A DNA stretch of 64,000 nucleotides, from positions 803,697-867,696 of the forward strand of contig NZ_CM000745.1 in the NCBI RefSeq assembly GCF_000161455.1. Reading direction: 5' to 3'. The position numbers were made by a program, and so were the translations under genes. This DNA is from Bacillus pseudomycoides DSM 12442. Its GTDB lineage: Bacteria; Bacillota; Bacilli; Bacillales; Bacillaceae_G. Under the pieces are notes generated by a model. The model saw nothing but the letters and a program-made list of their open reading frames with translations. It made no database searches and had not been told where the DNA came from. Shown here piece after piece: positions 27,083-36,192 of this stretch (the first letter of the stretch is position 1; every line of letters begins with the position of its first letter).

Positions 27083-27371
27083 TTGACAGCAACCTATATA
27101 AAGAAACATTTAGAATGTGACATTCGAGAGAGACAGGATGTAAACGTTGTTGTACCTATGTGCAAGGCTTGTGATGTATGGTTCGAAGAAGGATATATTA
27201 CTGTGAATTCGTTAGGATATGTAGATTGCATAGAGGATATGAACTCTGGAAAAATTGTAAAATTCACTAAATGAACTTACGAAAATAAACGGTAGAAAGT
27301 GTTTTTATTGGAATCAGGAAAATAAGAAATATTTTGAATGGCACTATCATTATCATAGAATGACAACTTAA
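27083..27371 (+). pseudogene. Possible HNH-type endonuclease C-terminal remnant, frameshifted
   Basis: The first frame reads VNVVVPMCKACDVWFEEGYI and continues TVNSLGYVDCIEDMNSG before a stop. The next frame continues NELTKINGRKCFYWNQENKK and YFEWHYHYHR to a TAA at 27371. The CK-ACD pattern followed by the FEWHY-H-H tail resembles the zinc-binding C-terminus of some bacillus HNH endonucleases, broken by a frameshift around 27260. The N-terminal half is absent. It lies directly after the helicase fragment. The identification is tentative. Confidence 0.35.
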
Positions 27372-27807
27372 AAATTCAGAACTTTGGTGAGGGGAAAATC
27401 CAGTTGTTTGATCCAGAATCTTTTCAAACGATTCGATATACAAAACAAAAGTAAATGAGAGGGAATTTGGGACGGGGTTGTCATGAACCTAGTCCTTTCT
27501 TCATATGGAGGGATAAGTCTGAAACCTTTCTGATTACGGAATCGTCATCCTTTTGTATAGGTAGGAATTATTTGCCGATTCTAATTATTCACCCGTAGGC
27601 GCATAAGTGTCGTTATCCCTATATCTATCATATTTATATAGTTCTCATAGACCACTGTGATGGAGTGAATTTTTGTTTTGAGGTAACTTATTTTCTTAGT
27701 TTGATAGGCATGGGGTGCTCCCCCTATAAATACAGATTAAAAGTATTGTTGCTGTAGATATCCTGAATAAAAGGTATACTTTGATTAATATTTTTTAATT
27801 TATAAGA
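27372..27807. other. Intergenic region with a mini-element remnant
   Basis: About 430 bases. 27661-27726 holds a mini-element end. The rest includes short open stretches without starts and a G-rich patch GGGACGGGG near 27470; nothing can be named. Confidence 0.4.
27661..27726 (-). repeat. Inverted-repeat mini-element end
   Basis: TTTTTGTTTTGAGGTAACTT followed by CTTAGTTTGATAGGCATGGG and GTGCTCCCCC matches the right half of the mini-elements at 55.5 and 58.7 kb (TTTTTGTTTTGGGGG, then TTAGCTTGATGG). Confidence 0.5.
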
Positions 27808-27855
27808 TAAAAAAGATAGGTGCAGTAGAATGTTCTACCACTATCTATCCTTTTT
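27808..27855 (-). terminator. Terminator of the lipoprotein gene
   Basis: A near-perfect long stem, AAAAAGATAG with GTAGAA against TTCTAC and CTATC, flanked by A and T runs, lies just after the minus-strand stop codon at 27866. Confidence 0.75.
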
Positions 27856-27865
27856 AGCGTATGAA

Positions 27866-28678
27866 TTATTGAGCTTTAAATTCGATTACTTGCTCTTGAT
27901 TGATTGTTTTACCATCTAAAAGACCTTTTGCTGTTATGTAAATAATTGTTTTCTTAGAGTCTTCCAGCTGACCAATTGCATACTTTACATTGAAGTTATC
28001 ATTGCTTAGTCGCCACTGTTCACCATTCCATCTACCAGTTATTTTTTGACCATCAGCAGCTTCGATTTTATCATCGTAATTTAGTGTGCCAAACTCTGTT
28101 TTTAATGTATTGCTAGCAAAATCAATTTGAACTTTGTTTAATAATTTGATTGGAGAACTCGTTTGAATCTCGTATACATTGTCACTGATCTTTTTGAAGT
28201 GAATTTTTCCTTCTTGTCCTTTAACAAGTTTCATATATTGATCAGATGATAAGAAGAATTCATATTCTTCTTGTGTAATTCCCATGTTTTCATGGTAAGG
28301 TAATCTTTCTCCAGGTTGTACTGTTTTTAAATATTCTATGTACCAATCATAATTTTTTTGAATACTCGCTTGCGTTTTTTTCGTAATTTCCTCAAATTTT
28401 TGTTTCTTATCTTCTTGCATTTGTATTGTCATAATATCAGCAGGTGTTTCTGATTTTACTAATAATGGTGTGATGAAATCTTTTGTACTCTGATTGGTAG
28501 GTGATAAAACTTCTTCAGTTTTTTTCGGATTCGTATCCTGTTTATCCTCATTTTTTGTAGATTTAGTTGTTTCTTCTGCCGCAGTCTTTTTTGTATCGAC
28601 TGGTTTACTTTCAGTAGAATTATTACATCCAGCCAATAAAAAGAAAGTTGTAAGTGTCCCTAGTATGATTTTTTTCAT
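27866..28678 (-). CDS. Lipoprotein of unknown function
   Basis: A 270-residue protein from the ATG at 28678, preceded by GGGGG; the open extension to 28747 is discarded. The signal peptide ends in the lipobox LLAGC, so the mature protein is anchored through a lipid-modified cysteine. A Lys/Thr/Glu-rich linker (KPVDTKKTAAEETTKSTKNE) follows, then a compact 200-residue domain with many beta strands at the C-terminus (VQIDFASNTLKTEFGTLNYD, ITGRWNGEQWRLS). I do not recognise the domain. It is a single gene with its own terminator, placed inside a broken helicase copy. Confidence 0.75.
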   Translation of the reverse strand: MKKIILGTLTTFFLLAGCNNSTESKPVDTKKTAAEETTKSTKNEDKQDTNPKKTEEVLSPTNQSTKDFITPLLVKSETPADIMTIQMQEDKKQKFEEITKKTQASIQKNYDWYIEYLKTVQPGERLPYHENMGITQEEYEFFLSSDQYMKLVKGQEGKIHFKKISDNVYEIQTSSPIKLLNKVQIDFASNTLKTEFGTLNYDDKIEAADGQKITGRWNGEQWRLSNDNFNVKYAIGQLEDSKKTIIYITAKGLLDGKTINQEQVIEFKAQ

Positions 28679-28789
28679 TAAAAATTCCCCCGTATTTTTT
28701 TCATAAAAACAAACAATACCATAATTATACATTGGAAATATTACCATAACAATTCGCTATTTTTGAAAGTATGTTAAATTCTTCAATTT

Positions 28790-29173
28790 CTAGTTATTAG
28801 TATTGATTATTTGCAGCTTATTACAGGTGATTCGACCAATAGAGGAAACGTGTTTCAAGAAATGGGTGAGGTTTCCCGTAAACTGCTAGCACGTGATTTA
28901 AACGTGTGCGTCGTAGTGCCGTCGTAATTGTCCCGCGGGGTAGAGTCGCGTCAAGATAAGCGTCTGCTTTGGTCTGATCTAAGGATGAAAGGGCAGATTG
29001 AGCAGAATGCGGGTGTGATTATGTATCGGGATGATTATTATGATAAGGAGACGGAGCATAAAGATATAACAGAAATTCAGATAGCAAAGCATCGGAACGG
29101 ACCTGTTGGAGGGATGCAGCTAAGGTTTTTGAAGGAGTTTGGGAAGTTTGTGGAGGGGTTAAAAACAGACTAG
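28790..29173 (+). pseudogene. Second DnaB-like helicase copy, C-terminal remnant
   Basis: Similarity to the intact helicase resumes at VDYLQLITGD and runs to the C-terminus, but with a TAA in place of the Gln codon in ALSQLSRGV, small deletions (LKLLARDL is shortened to LLARDL, and LMYRED to MYRDD), and an added Gly near the end. It ends KFVEGLKTD. Together with the fragment at 27.02 kb it marks a second copy of the helicase gene in the same orientation, decayed and interrupted. Confidence 0.88.
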
Positions 29174-29206
29174 TTCAAACTGATAAAATTCTTGCACTAG
29201 AACCAC

Positions 29207-29236
29207 AAAAAAGAGCAGTGCTAATGCTCTTTTTTA
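29207..29236. terminator. Terminator between helicase remnant and MFS gene
   Basis: AAAAAAGAGCA, loop and TGCTCTTTTTT form a symmetrical hairpin usable from both strands. Confidence 0.85.
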
Positions 29237-29289
29237 TTAATTGTCCAAGTGAATACTAAAAAAGCACTATTTAGTAGATAGATTACTGT

Positions 29290-29823
29290 CTACTTATGCT
29301 GCCTTCCTATTACAATACCGCTCACCATATATAAAACGGAAGCAATATAAAAAATGGTACCAATCGTTAAAAAATCTACTAGATACCCTGTTGCAATGAC
29401 AGCTACTGCACCGCCAACTGAAGTCCATACGTGGTATTTTCCTATTTCATAGCCCGCTTCTTTGCTTTCTACTTTTCGTGCAAGTGAAGTTTTTTCGGTG
29501 TTTCGTTGCACGGCACCTAAGCAACCCATAATAATTTGCAGAATGTAAACATGCCAAACTTCTGTAGCAATGGGAAAAAAGAGCATTAATACCGCCATAG
29601 ACCAAGCATATACAATTAATAGTTTTTTATCTCCAAATTTGTCAGAGATCTTTCCTATTAGTGGATAGACTAAAGCGGAAGTTAACGCAAATAAGCCATA
29701 TGCCCAACCAAATTGAGAGAAACTATCTCCAACATTTCGAAGCAGCAGTATGTAAAAGGGGAATACCATACTACCAGCCATCATAATTATGCTTTGCGAA
29801 GTTACAAATCTTCTATATGTCAT
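29290..29823 (-). CDS. Half-size MFS transporter-like protein
   Basis: A 177-residue protein with six predicted membrane segments, about half a normal 12-segment MFS carrier. The loop [14 protein letters not shown] is the MFS motif between helices 2 and 3. The gene has a proper ATG overlapping the upstream stop by four bases (ATGA) and an intact reading frame, so it may be a real half-transporter that works as a dimer, or a truncated gene kept by coupling to the oxidoreductase. Substrate unknown. Confidence 0.65.
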   Translation of the reverse strand: MTYRRFVTSQSIIMMAGSMVFPFYILLLRNVGDSFSQFGWAYGLFALTSALVYPLIGKISDKFGDKKLLIVYAWSMAVLMLFFPIATEVWHVYILQIIMGCLGAVQRNTEKTSLARKVESKEAGYEIGKYHVWTSVGGAVAVIATGYLVDFLTIGTIFYIASVLYMVSGIVIGRQHK

Positions 29824-31259
29824 TCACTGTACTCCTTATAAAATAGATTTACAAATCGTTCTTGCGGATCACTCTCTTTCTTTTTTTGAAAGAATTCCTC
29901 TATACGTGGATATGCCTTCTTAAGTTGCTGCTTTGTTGGATAAGAATAATAGGGTAAATAATAACTGCCATTGTGCTTTAAAGTAACATCTATCATCTTC
30001 CCTAACACTGCTTTCGTTTTCTTTATTTCACCCTCAGAACGTCCTTGATTAATAAGGAGTACAAGTGCAAACATATCATCCTTTGCATAGGATAAAACCG
30101 CATTCTCATTTTTTTCTACATAACGGATAGTAATATTAAGAAGGTTCAACTCTTCTTTGTTTAATACATTTCGCAAATCATCTATATACGCTGTAAAGTG
30201 ATCGATAGGTACGAAATATTCTTGTAAAACCTCTGTTCGATTTGGATTTTCGTATTCCATAAAAGTACTATCTGATCGCATCACATTATTTCGAGTTTCA
30301 TATGTTCCATTTATGCGTTCAATGTAGTTCCTTTGCATATCCCAAAACGTATTCTTTCCCCAGTCACTATACCTTGATAATCCAAGGAATAATTTCGGTG
30401 CAGCAATAATATTTTCTTCCTTTAGTTTGCTGTATTCTTCCCGTTTATTTTGGTTCTCTGCTAAAACATAATCTGTTACATACATTTCTTTTAAAAATGA
30501 GGTTGGAGCTACGGAAATACGCGCTAGGTGCATTCGAACATTCTCGTCCTTTTTTACCTTCTCTTTAAAATATGCTGTATACTCCTTATAATCTAGCGTT
30601 CTCGTCTGCATTTCATATAGTTCGTCTTCCGTTAACTTAAGCGTCACATCTAAGATCACACCGAATAACCCGTAGCCACCAATAACATAAGGAAACAAAT
30701 CAGCATTTTCTTCCCTGCTTACATTCTTAACCGTACCATCTGCCATTAACAATCGAAATGATTCTACTGTATCAATGAGTGCTTCATGACGAATATCACG
30801 TCCATGTACATTTACACTTAACGAACCACCAACTGTAAAAATATTTTGAGACTGCATCACTTGAACAGCAAGACCATATGGATTTACTTTCTTTTGAATA
30901 TCATCCCATGTCACGCCGCTTTGCACGCGAATTCTCTTCTTCTCTGGATCAAACTCTAATATTTTGTTATAACCTTTCATATCTAGCACTGTACCATTTG
31001 GATAATAGGTCTGTCCGCCTTGGCTATGCTGCATGCCCGCAATTGAAATCTTCTCACCTGAAGCATTTGTATCTTTAACTAGCTTCTTTAAGGTCTGCTC
31101 ATTCTCCACGTTTTCAACCCGTTTAATCTTTGTAGGAAGCAATCTGCCCACATCACTCATAACAGGATTGGCTATTTGTTTTGTATATGTATATATAGAT
31201 GCCATACATAATAAGCTGTATACAGTAATACCTATTATTATTGTTTGTTTTTTCAACAT
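29820..31259 (-). CDS. FAD-binding oxidoreductase (PCMH/FAD_binding_4 family), membrane-anchored
   Basis: A 479-residue flavoprotein. An N-terminal hydrophobic segment ([20 protein letters not shown]) suggests a membrane anchor with the catalytic part outside. The FAD-binding domain is seen in [42 protein letters not shown] and [28 protein letters not shown] completes it. The C-terminal part is a substrate domain with no clear identity. Members oxidise alcohols, lactones or sugars; the His near HGRD may be the flavin site. It overlaps the half-MFS gene, implying that the two act together, for instance on the export or modification of a small molecule. Confidence 0.8.
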   Translation of the reverse strand: MLKKQTIIIGITVYSLLCMASIYTYTKQIANPVMSDVGRLLPTKIKRVENVENEQTLKKLVKDTNASGEKISIAGMQHSQGGQTYYPNGTVLDMKGYNKILEFDPEKKRIRVQSGVTWDDIQKKVNPYGLAVQVMQSQNIFTVGGSLSVNVHGRDIRHEALIDTVESFRLLMADGTVKNVSREENADLFPYVIGGYGLFGVILDVTLKLTEDELYEMQTRTLDYKEYTAYFKEKVKKDENVRMHLARISVAPTSFLKEMYVTDYVLAENQNKREEYSKLKEENIIAAPKLFLGLSRYSDWGKNTFWDMQRNYIERINGTYETRNNVMRSDSTFMEYENPNRTEVLQEYFVPIDHFTAYIDDLRNVLNKEELNLLNITIRYVEKNENAVLSYAKDDMFALVLLINQGRSEGEIKKTKAVLGKMIDVTLKHNGSYYLPYYSYPTKQQLKKAYPRIEEFFQKKKESDPQERFVNLFYKEYSE

Positions 31260-31352
31260 ACACTCTCCTTTTTTCGTGATAGTATAAAGAATTCAATGTA
31301 TATTCGAGATTTATATTATATCTTTTTCTGAAGCCAAGGAACATTATGTAAA

Positions 31353-31400
31353 TAAAAAAGCACGTTATCGGAAGAAAAGTTTCTTCTGTGACAACGTGCT
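31353..31400 (-). terminator. Terminator of the LD-carboxypeptidase gene
   Basis: AGCACGTTGTC, inner paired bases and GATAACGTGCT followed by TTTTTTATTT on the minus strand. Confidence 0.82.
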
Positions 31401-31486
31401 CGTTCACATGTATAGAACTCGATAGGAATACATCCTGAGAGCCATCAGCAGGGGAGGAGTGACCCCTTAATGATGGTAATTTTACG

Positions 31487-32518
31487 TTATTGCACGCCAC
31501 TCTCTAAAATCGAGAATGTCTTTTTCTCACAATCAATCTCTGCCATTGCACCATAAGGTAAAATAAACTTAGGTTCGGTATGACCAAAATTTAAGTTATA
31601 AAGAATCGGTAAATCTTCTAAACTATATTCTTTCATAACTGTTAGAATTTCATGTTTATATTCTTCATAATATTTCTCGTCTTTCGGTTTGCCGAAAATG
31701 ATTCCATTCGTGTTTTGTAAAATGCCTTGCGCTGCATAATTTCGTAACCAATATCTAATATAAGTTGGATCTGGCTTGTCTTCAGATGTTTCAAAGAATA
31801 GAATGCTGTTTTCCCAATATTTTTTCTCAGGCCAAAGTTCTGTTCCTTTTGCGAATTCTAGTACTTCTATACAACCTCCGATTAAACGGCCTTGTACGAT
31901 GCCGGATCCTTGAAGGAGTTCATATCCAGTATTTTGTTGCATAGTGCGACGTGTATGTTTGTTCGATTCAATCCATTCCAAACGCTCACTTGTCCATTCT
32001 GTAGCGGGTTGAATGTTGCCAATCGTCTCATTTGAAAAAAGGATTCGATTAACCATTTCAATCGTATATGGATCCATTTCAACGTTTTCAGCAAAATCGG
32101 TTAAAATAGCTGGACCGTAAAAAGAAGAAATGCCTGCTTTATGACAAAATAAATGTGGAATGGTCACATCTGAATATCCCATAAAAATTTTTGGATTCTC
32201 ACGTATAACATCAAAATCAATATAAGGAAGCAGGCGAATACTATCTTCTCCGCCAATATTGGCAAAGATCCCTTTAATACTTTTATCTTGAAATGCCGTC
32301 ATTAGATCTATCGCACGGGCTTGTGGATTCTCGTAAATATAATCAGAGCCTTTCAAACTATTTGGCATAGGTACAACCACAAGACCAAAAACTTCTTCTA
32401 ATCTTTTTACCCCTTGCTCATAACGCCATCTCAGTTCCGGATCGCCTGCGCCTCCCCAAGAAGGACTAATTGTCGCGACGCGATCTCCCGGTTGTAATCT
32501 CTTTGGTTTTCTTAACAC
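31487..32518 (-). CDS. LD-carboxypeptidase, peptidase family S66 (LdcA/MccF type)
   Basis: A 343-residue cytoplasmic serine peptidase. The nucleophile region is FMGYSDVTIPH (Ser in GYSD), the Glu of the triad lies in IGGCIEVLEF and the His in NFGHTEPKF. The N-terminus KRLQPGDRVATISPSW is typical. Such enzymes cut the L-D bond of muropeptides in wall recycling; the MccF branch also destroys microcin C-type antibiotics. The GTG at 32518 has GGGAG five bases before it; a GTG at 32530 is also open. It is a single gene with its own terminator. The exact branch cannot be told by eye. Confidence 0.88.
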   Translation of the reverse strand: MLRKPKRLQPGDRVATISPSWGGAGDPELRWRYEQGVKRLEEVFGLVVVPMPNSLKGSDYIYENPQARAIDLMTAFQDKSIKGIFANIGGEDSIRLLPYIDFDVIRENPKIFMGYSDVTIPHLFCHKAGISSFYGPAILTDFAENVEMDPYTIEMVNRILFSNETIGNIQPATEWTSERLEWIESNKHTRRTMQQNTGYELLQGSGIVQGRLIGGCIEVLEFAKGTELWPEKKYWENSILFFETSEDKPDPTYIRYWLRNYAAQGILQNTNGIIFGKPKDEKYYEEYKHEILTVMKEYSLEDLPILYNLNFGHTEPKFILPYGAMAEIDCEKKTFSILESGVQ

Positions 32519-32660
32519 ATTAACTCCCACCCTTATATCATTCGATTCACTATACGATTCACATAGTTGAAGAATATAGCATATGACCTTTTTCTACATG
32601 ATCAAAAAATTCCCTGCTATTATGCTAGAGGGGAGAGAATTCAATTGTTTGTCTTTTTTC

Positions 32661-33215
32661 TTATTTTTCACCTGGATTATGGAATGGAAAAATATTATGT
32701 AATTCAAGTAAAAGCCGTCCTGTACGTTCTACGTTCATTGGATTTCCACTTTGCGCTGTATATTCCTCTAGTCTCCAAGAGGGTAGCTCTTCTCCTTCAT
32801 TTGGTAAATCATAATCTCCACCGCATGGATCAGATAGACGATATAGAATCTCGTTAATAGTTGATCTAGCTATCCAGTACGCAAACAATCCTATCTTTTC
32901 AGGCGAGATTCCTGCTTGCACCATTTCTTTTATAATCAAATCGTCTGAAGCGGGAGTCGCTTGTTCATTAGCACGTTCATTAGAGTGTTGAACCCAGCCT
33001 TCACTGTCATATAAATACATATCTAATATTTCTTGCAAGGGTCTTAAAAAACGAAAGCTAGCAAGAACAGCTTCTTTACCTTCTATCTCATCTTTAGCCC
33101 AATATTCCGGAGACTGTACACCGAATTCTTTTAATATTTCGGTTACATTTTCTTTCGTAGGTTCTTTTTTTAACTCTTCTAAAAGGGGGATTAAATTATC
33201 CTTCATATCATTCAT
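32661..33215 (-). CDS. Hypothetical acidic protein, 184 residues
   Basis: A mostly helical, acidic cytoplasmic protein with no signal peptide or membrane segment. GGAGAG lies five bases before the ATG. Segments LIPLLEELKKEPTKENVTEI, PLQEILDMYLYDSEGWVQHS and GLFAYWIARSTINEILYRLS look like a stable globular fold. Its size, acidity and isolated position fit an immunity-like or stress protein, but I recognise no family. It is transcribed away from the alkaline phosphatase gene. Confidence 0.6.
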   Translation of the reverse strand: MNDMKDNLIPLLEELKKEPTKENVTEILKEFGVQSPEYWAKDEIEGKEAVLASFRFLRPLQEILDMYLYDSEGWVQHSNERANEQATPASDDLIIKEMVQAGISPEKIGLFAYWIARSTINEILYRLSDPCGGDYDLPNEGEELPSWRLEEYTAQSGNPMNVERTGRLLLELHNIFPFHNPGEK

Positions 33216-33452
33216 ATGGTCTCTCCTTTGTTTGTATTTTCTGGTAATCCTGTATTCATTATAATATTAAAAATTAGGATTCGGTTAAAACAGTAACAGT
33301 AATTCCTGTAAAAACTTTTGCAACTACTTGGCTGCAAAGGGAACGAGTTATTGTTAGCTTCGTGACAATAGGGTACTACTAAATAAGAAGAAACAGCTTG
33401 TTTACATACGAATGTTAGATTGGGGATGCTGAAAAATTTTGGAGGGACAACA

Positions 33453-35126
33453 ATGACTACTCTTCGTAAAAAGATGATGGGATTAACATTAGCGGGAATA
33501 GTAGCACTAGGTTCGTTAGGTGCAGGAAGCATGATGAACGATAACGAGGTAAAGGCTGAGGCGACACAAGTAGGGAAGCAACCAAAAAATGTCATTATGA
33601 TGGTTATGGATGGGACAAGCTCTTCAGCCACAACATTGGCTCGATGGTATAAAGGTGCACCTCTTGCACTAGATCAAATCGTATCAGGAGGCGTTCGTAC
33701 TTATTCGGCAGAATCAGCTATTACCGATTCAGCGCCAGCAGCAACAGCTTTAGCGACAGGAAATAAATCAAATTCAAGCTACGTGGGCGTATTACCTTCT
33801 GTTGTGAATTCACCTGGCTTAGAACAAATCAAAGAAGAAGACAAGTCTCGTCCAGTTGCCAACGTCTTAGAAGGAGCAGAACGTTCCGGCCGCGCAACAG
33901 GAATCATTGCTACATCGGAAATTCAGCATGCTACTCCGGCTGGTTTTTCTGCTCACCATGTTATTCGAAAAAATTTTGAGGTGATTGGTGAGCAGCAAGT
34001 GTATCAAAATATAGAAGTCGTGTTAGGCGGGGGAAAGGCAGTACTTCAGCCTGCGGCAAGCAGTGGAATCCGGCAAGACAACGAAGATTTAATAAAAGTG
34101 ATTCAAGACAAAGGGTACGACTTTGTGGAAACAAAGGATGCCCTGTTAAACTCCAAATCCGATAAAATTTGGGGCTCGTTCTCAAATGCTGCACTTGCGT
34201 TCGATATGGATCGTGAAGCGACCAGCCCTGAGCAGCCAACACTTTCCCAAATGACGAGAAAAGCAATTCAAACATTATCAAAAGATAAAGATGGTTTCTT
34301 CTTATTTGTAGAAGGCAGTAAGCCAGATTGGGCAGCACATGCCAATGATCCAATCGGGATGATTAGCGATGTATTGGCATTTGATGCTGCAGTTGCAGAA
34401 GCGTTACAGTTTGCGAAAAAAGATGGGAACACGATGGTCATTGCTTTAGCGGACCATGGTAACAGCGGTATTTCCATTGGTAATAAAAATACTACAAAAG
34501 GATATGATACCACACCGGTATCTGCCTACATTGCTCCACTGAAAAAGGCAAAAATGACACTTGAAGGTGCTACAAATAAACTAAAAGATGATTTATCTAA
34601 TATAAAAGAGGTAGCTGCACTTTACGGTTTAGATAACCTAACTGATGATGAAAAAGAAAAGTTAAAAGCTGCACAAAAAAAAGCCGATGTAGGTCCAATC
34701 CTTACTAAATTATTGGCCAACCGTGCGAACATCGGTTTTACAACAGGTGGTCATACGGGTGAAGATGTATTCTTATACTCTTACGGCCCCGGGAAGCCAT
34801 ACGGTTTCGTCCAAAATACGGACATTGCGAAGACAATGGCCAAAGCAATGGGCTTTCACTTAGGAGAATTAACAAACAAATTATTCTTAGATGCCGAAAC
34901 AGCCTTTAAACAAATTGGTGCAACTGTAACGATTGACAAAAAAGATGTAGCAAACCCGGTGCTTGTAGTAAAACACAATAAAGCGGAGGCTCAATTGTTT
35001 GTTAATAAAAATATGATCCGTATCGATGGAAAAGATTATGAATTAGGAAGCATCGTTGTAGAAAGCAATGGAAAATTCTATGTACCTGAAAAAGCAATTC
35101 ATCTATTCACAAAGCATTCTCGCTAA
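33453..35126 (+). CDS. Secreted alkaline phosphatase (PhoA superfamily)
   Basis: A 557-residue enzyme. The start at 33453 follows GGAGGG by seven bases; the open extension to 33420 is dropped. A signal peptide ends near NEVKA. Family marks: NVIMMVMDGTSSSATTLARW (metal Asp), the nucleophile Ser93 in ITDSAPAATALATGN, FLFVEGSKPDWAAHAND (metal site), IALADHGNSG and FTTGGHTGEDV (metal His). It removes phosphate from organic phosphates outside the cell. The last 55 residues (NKNMIRIDGKDYELGSIVVE) form an extra domain like the copper amine oxidase N-terminal-like repeat, perhaps for surface binding. A terminator follows. No PhoP box could be read. Confidence 0.9.
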   Translation: MTTLRKKMMGLTLAGIVALGSLGAGSMMNDNEVKAEATQVGKQPKNVIMMVMDGTSSSATTLARWYKGAPLALDQIVSGGVRTYSAESAITDSAPAATALATGNKSNSSYVGVLPSVVNSPGLEQIKEEDKSRPVANVLEGAERSGRATGIIATSEIQHATPAGFSAHHVIRKNFEVIGEQQVYQNIEVVLGGGKAVLQPAASSGIRQDNEDLIKVIQDKGYDFVETKDALLNSKSDKIWGSFSNAALAFDMDREATSPEQPTLSQMTRKAIQTLSKDKDGFFLFVEGSKPDWAAHANDPIGMISDVLAFDAAVAEALQFAKKDGNTMVIALADHGNSGISIGNKNTTKGYDTTPVSAYIAPLKKAKMTLEGATNKLKDDLSNIKEVAALYGLDNLTDDEKEKLKAAQKKADVGPILTKLLANRANIGFTTGGHTGEDVFLYSYGPGKPYGFVQNTDIAKTMAKAMGFHLGELTNKLFLDAETAFKQIGATVTIDKKDVANPVLVVKHNKAEAQLFVNKNMIRIDGKDYELGSIVVESNGKFYVPEKAIHLFTKHSR

Positions 35127-35149
35127 ACTAAAAAAGAATCAAAAAGGCC

Positions 35150-35195
35150 TGCCAGCTACTTAGCCTAGTTAGGCTAAGTGGTTGGCAATTTTCTT
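35150..35195 (+). terminator. Terminator of the alkaline phosphatase gene
   Basis: TGCCA and ACTTAGCCTA pair with TAGGCTAAGT and TGGCA, followed by ATTTTC. Confidence 0.8.
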
Positions 35196-35214
35196 GATAT
35201 TCTGTGCGGCAGCT

Positions 35215-35359
35215 ATAAAGTGAAACTTTAATCAGTGGGGGTTTTCTCCATCCCCACTGATTATTAGTTGAACCAATCGGGCTTTTACGGCCCACCTAAC
35301 TTCTTCGCTTCCGCTGAATTTTGAGGTGGGAGTGTTACTGTCCGTTAATGTGGGATAAA
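35215..35359 (+). repeat. bcr1-type repeat, complete copy
   Basis: The element runs from ATAAAGTGAAACTTTAATCA to TTAATGTGGGATAAA with ATAAA at both ends (TTTAT target on the other strand). Inner palindromes TCAGTGGGG/CCCCACTGA and CCCACCT/AGGTGGG are present. It abuts the alcohol dehydrogenase remnant. Confidence 0.82.
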
Positions 35360-35537
35360 TCCAGTTGATTGGAAAACGAGAAAGGGAGAATTGCAAGAGA
35401 AATCGCCTTTTTCATTTCCTATTATTTTAGGATTAGATGCTTCAGGTATTGTAGTGAAAGTAGGTACAAATATAACAAAATATAAGCCTGGTGATGAAGT
35501 GTATACAAAACTAGCGAATGTTATCATTCACAGCTAA
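35358..35537 (+). pseudogene. Fragment of a quinone/zinc-type alcohol dehydrogenase (GroES-like part)
   Basis: Sixty codons read NPVDWKTRKGELQEKSPFSF, then PIILGLDASGIVVKVGTNIT and KYKPGDEVYT before TAA. This is the GroES-like N-terminal domain of NADPH:quinone reductases (xNPVDWK, LGxDxSGxV, GDEVY). The start of the gene is missing and is replaced by the bcr1 element; the remaining 250 residues are missing too. Confidence 0.8.
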
Positions 35538-35559
35538 GTATTCTTCATACTGATTCACC

Positions 35560-35922
35560 CTATGAGTCCCCACTATCGAATGAATCAGTATGGCTTGCTG
35601 CATCGGAACTATCGCTGCTAGTTCCTGAATCATGATCGATATTTGAATTTTCACTGGCACTTTTCATAGCTGCAGCAAGAAAAGATGTTGTCATCACTGC
35701 ATTCATCCAATCTGCTTCAGCATCTTTGGTAGTTATGTTTGAGTCTTTATGTCCTGCTGTATCTGTTATTGAAGAATGTTTTTTTAGTTCTTTTTCAACA
35801 GAACGACGATTATTCATTTGTTTTCCGAAAACCTTCATGAGTACTAATAAGATGAAACAGACTATGGATATTATTAGGATAAACAAAATGAAGTATAAAA
35901 ATAAATTCAATATCTCTGTCAT
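35560..35922 (-). CDS. Small membrane protein with Ser/Asp-rich tail
   Basis: A 120-residue protein. Residues 5-32 are one hydrophobic helix (NLFLYFILFILIISIVCFIL), followed by a charged stretch (KVFGKQMNNRRSVEKELKKH) and a low-complexity acidic tail rich in Ser and Asp (DHDSGTSSDSSDAASHTDSF). AAGGAAGG precedes the ATG. No family is recognised. The tail resembles those of small bacillus proteins with metal-binding or disordered ends. Confidence 0.6.
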   Translation of the reverse strand: MTEILNLFLYFILFILIISIVCFILLVLMKVFGKQMNNRRSVEKELKKHSSITDTAGHKDSNITTKDAEADWMNAVMTTSFLAAAMKSASENSNIDHDSGTSSDSSDAASHTDSFDSGDS

Positions 35923-36192
35923 ATATATACCTTCCTTTCTTACGGGAGAGTTAATGCGTTAAATTTTTCCTGAAGTTTCGTATTTATCATAGGTACATTT
36001 CCTCTTTGAAATCCATTGTAAGGACTGAACTACATTATGTCCACATAACTATACTGGCTCCAATTACACATAGACCTACTATTCTAGTTTTATTTGTAAA
36101 CATTTGGTATAATGTTATACTGGTATTATGATATTTTCATCTTCAGATTTGTACATAATAGTTCATTACTCATGAAAGAAAAGAGGTCCAAA

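Noticed and set aside
27020..28800. Intein or group I intron in the second helicase copy
   Set aside because: The helicase parts have stops and a gap at the junction, and no intein splice motifs or intron core could be read.
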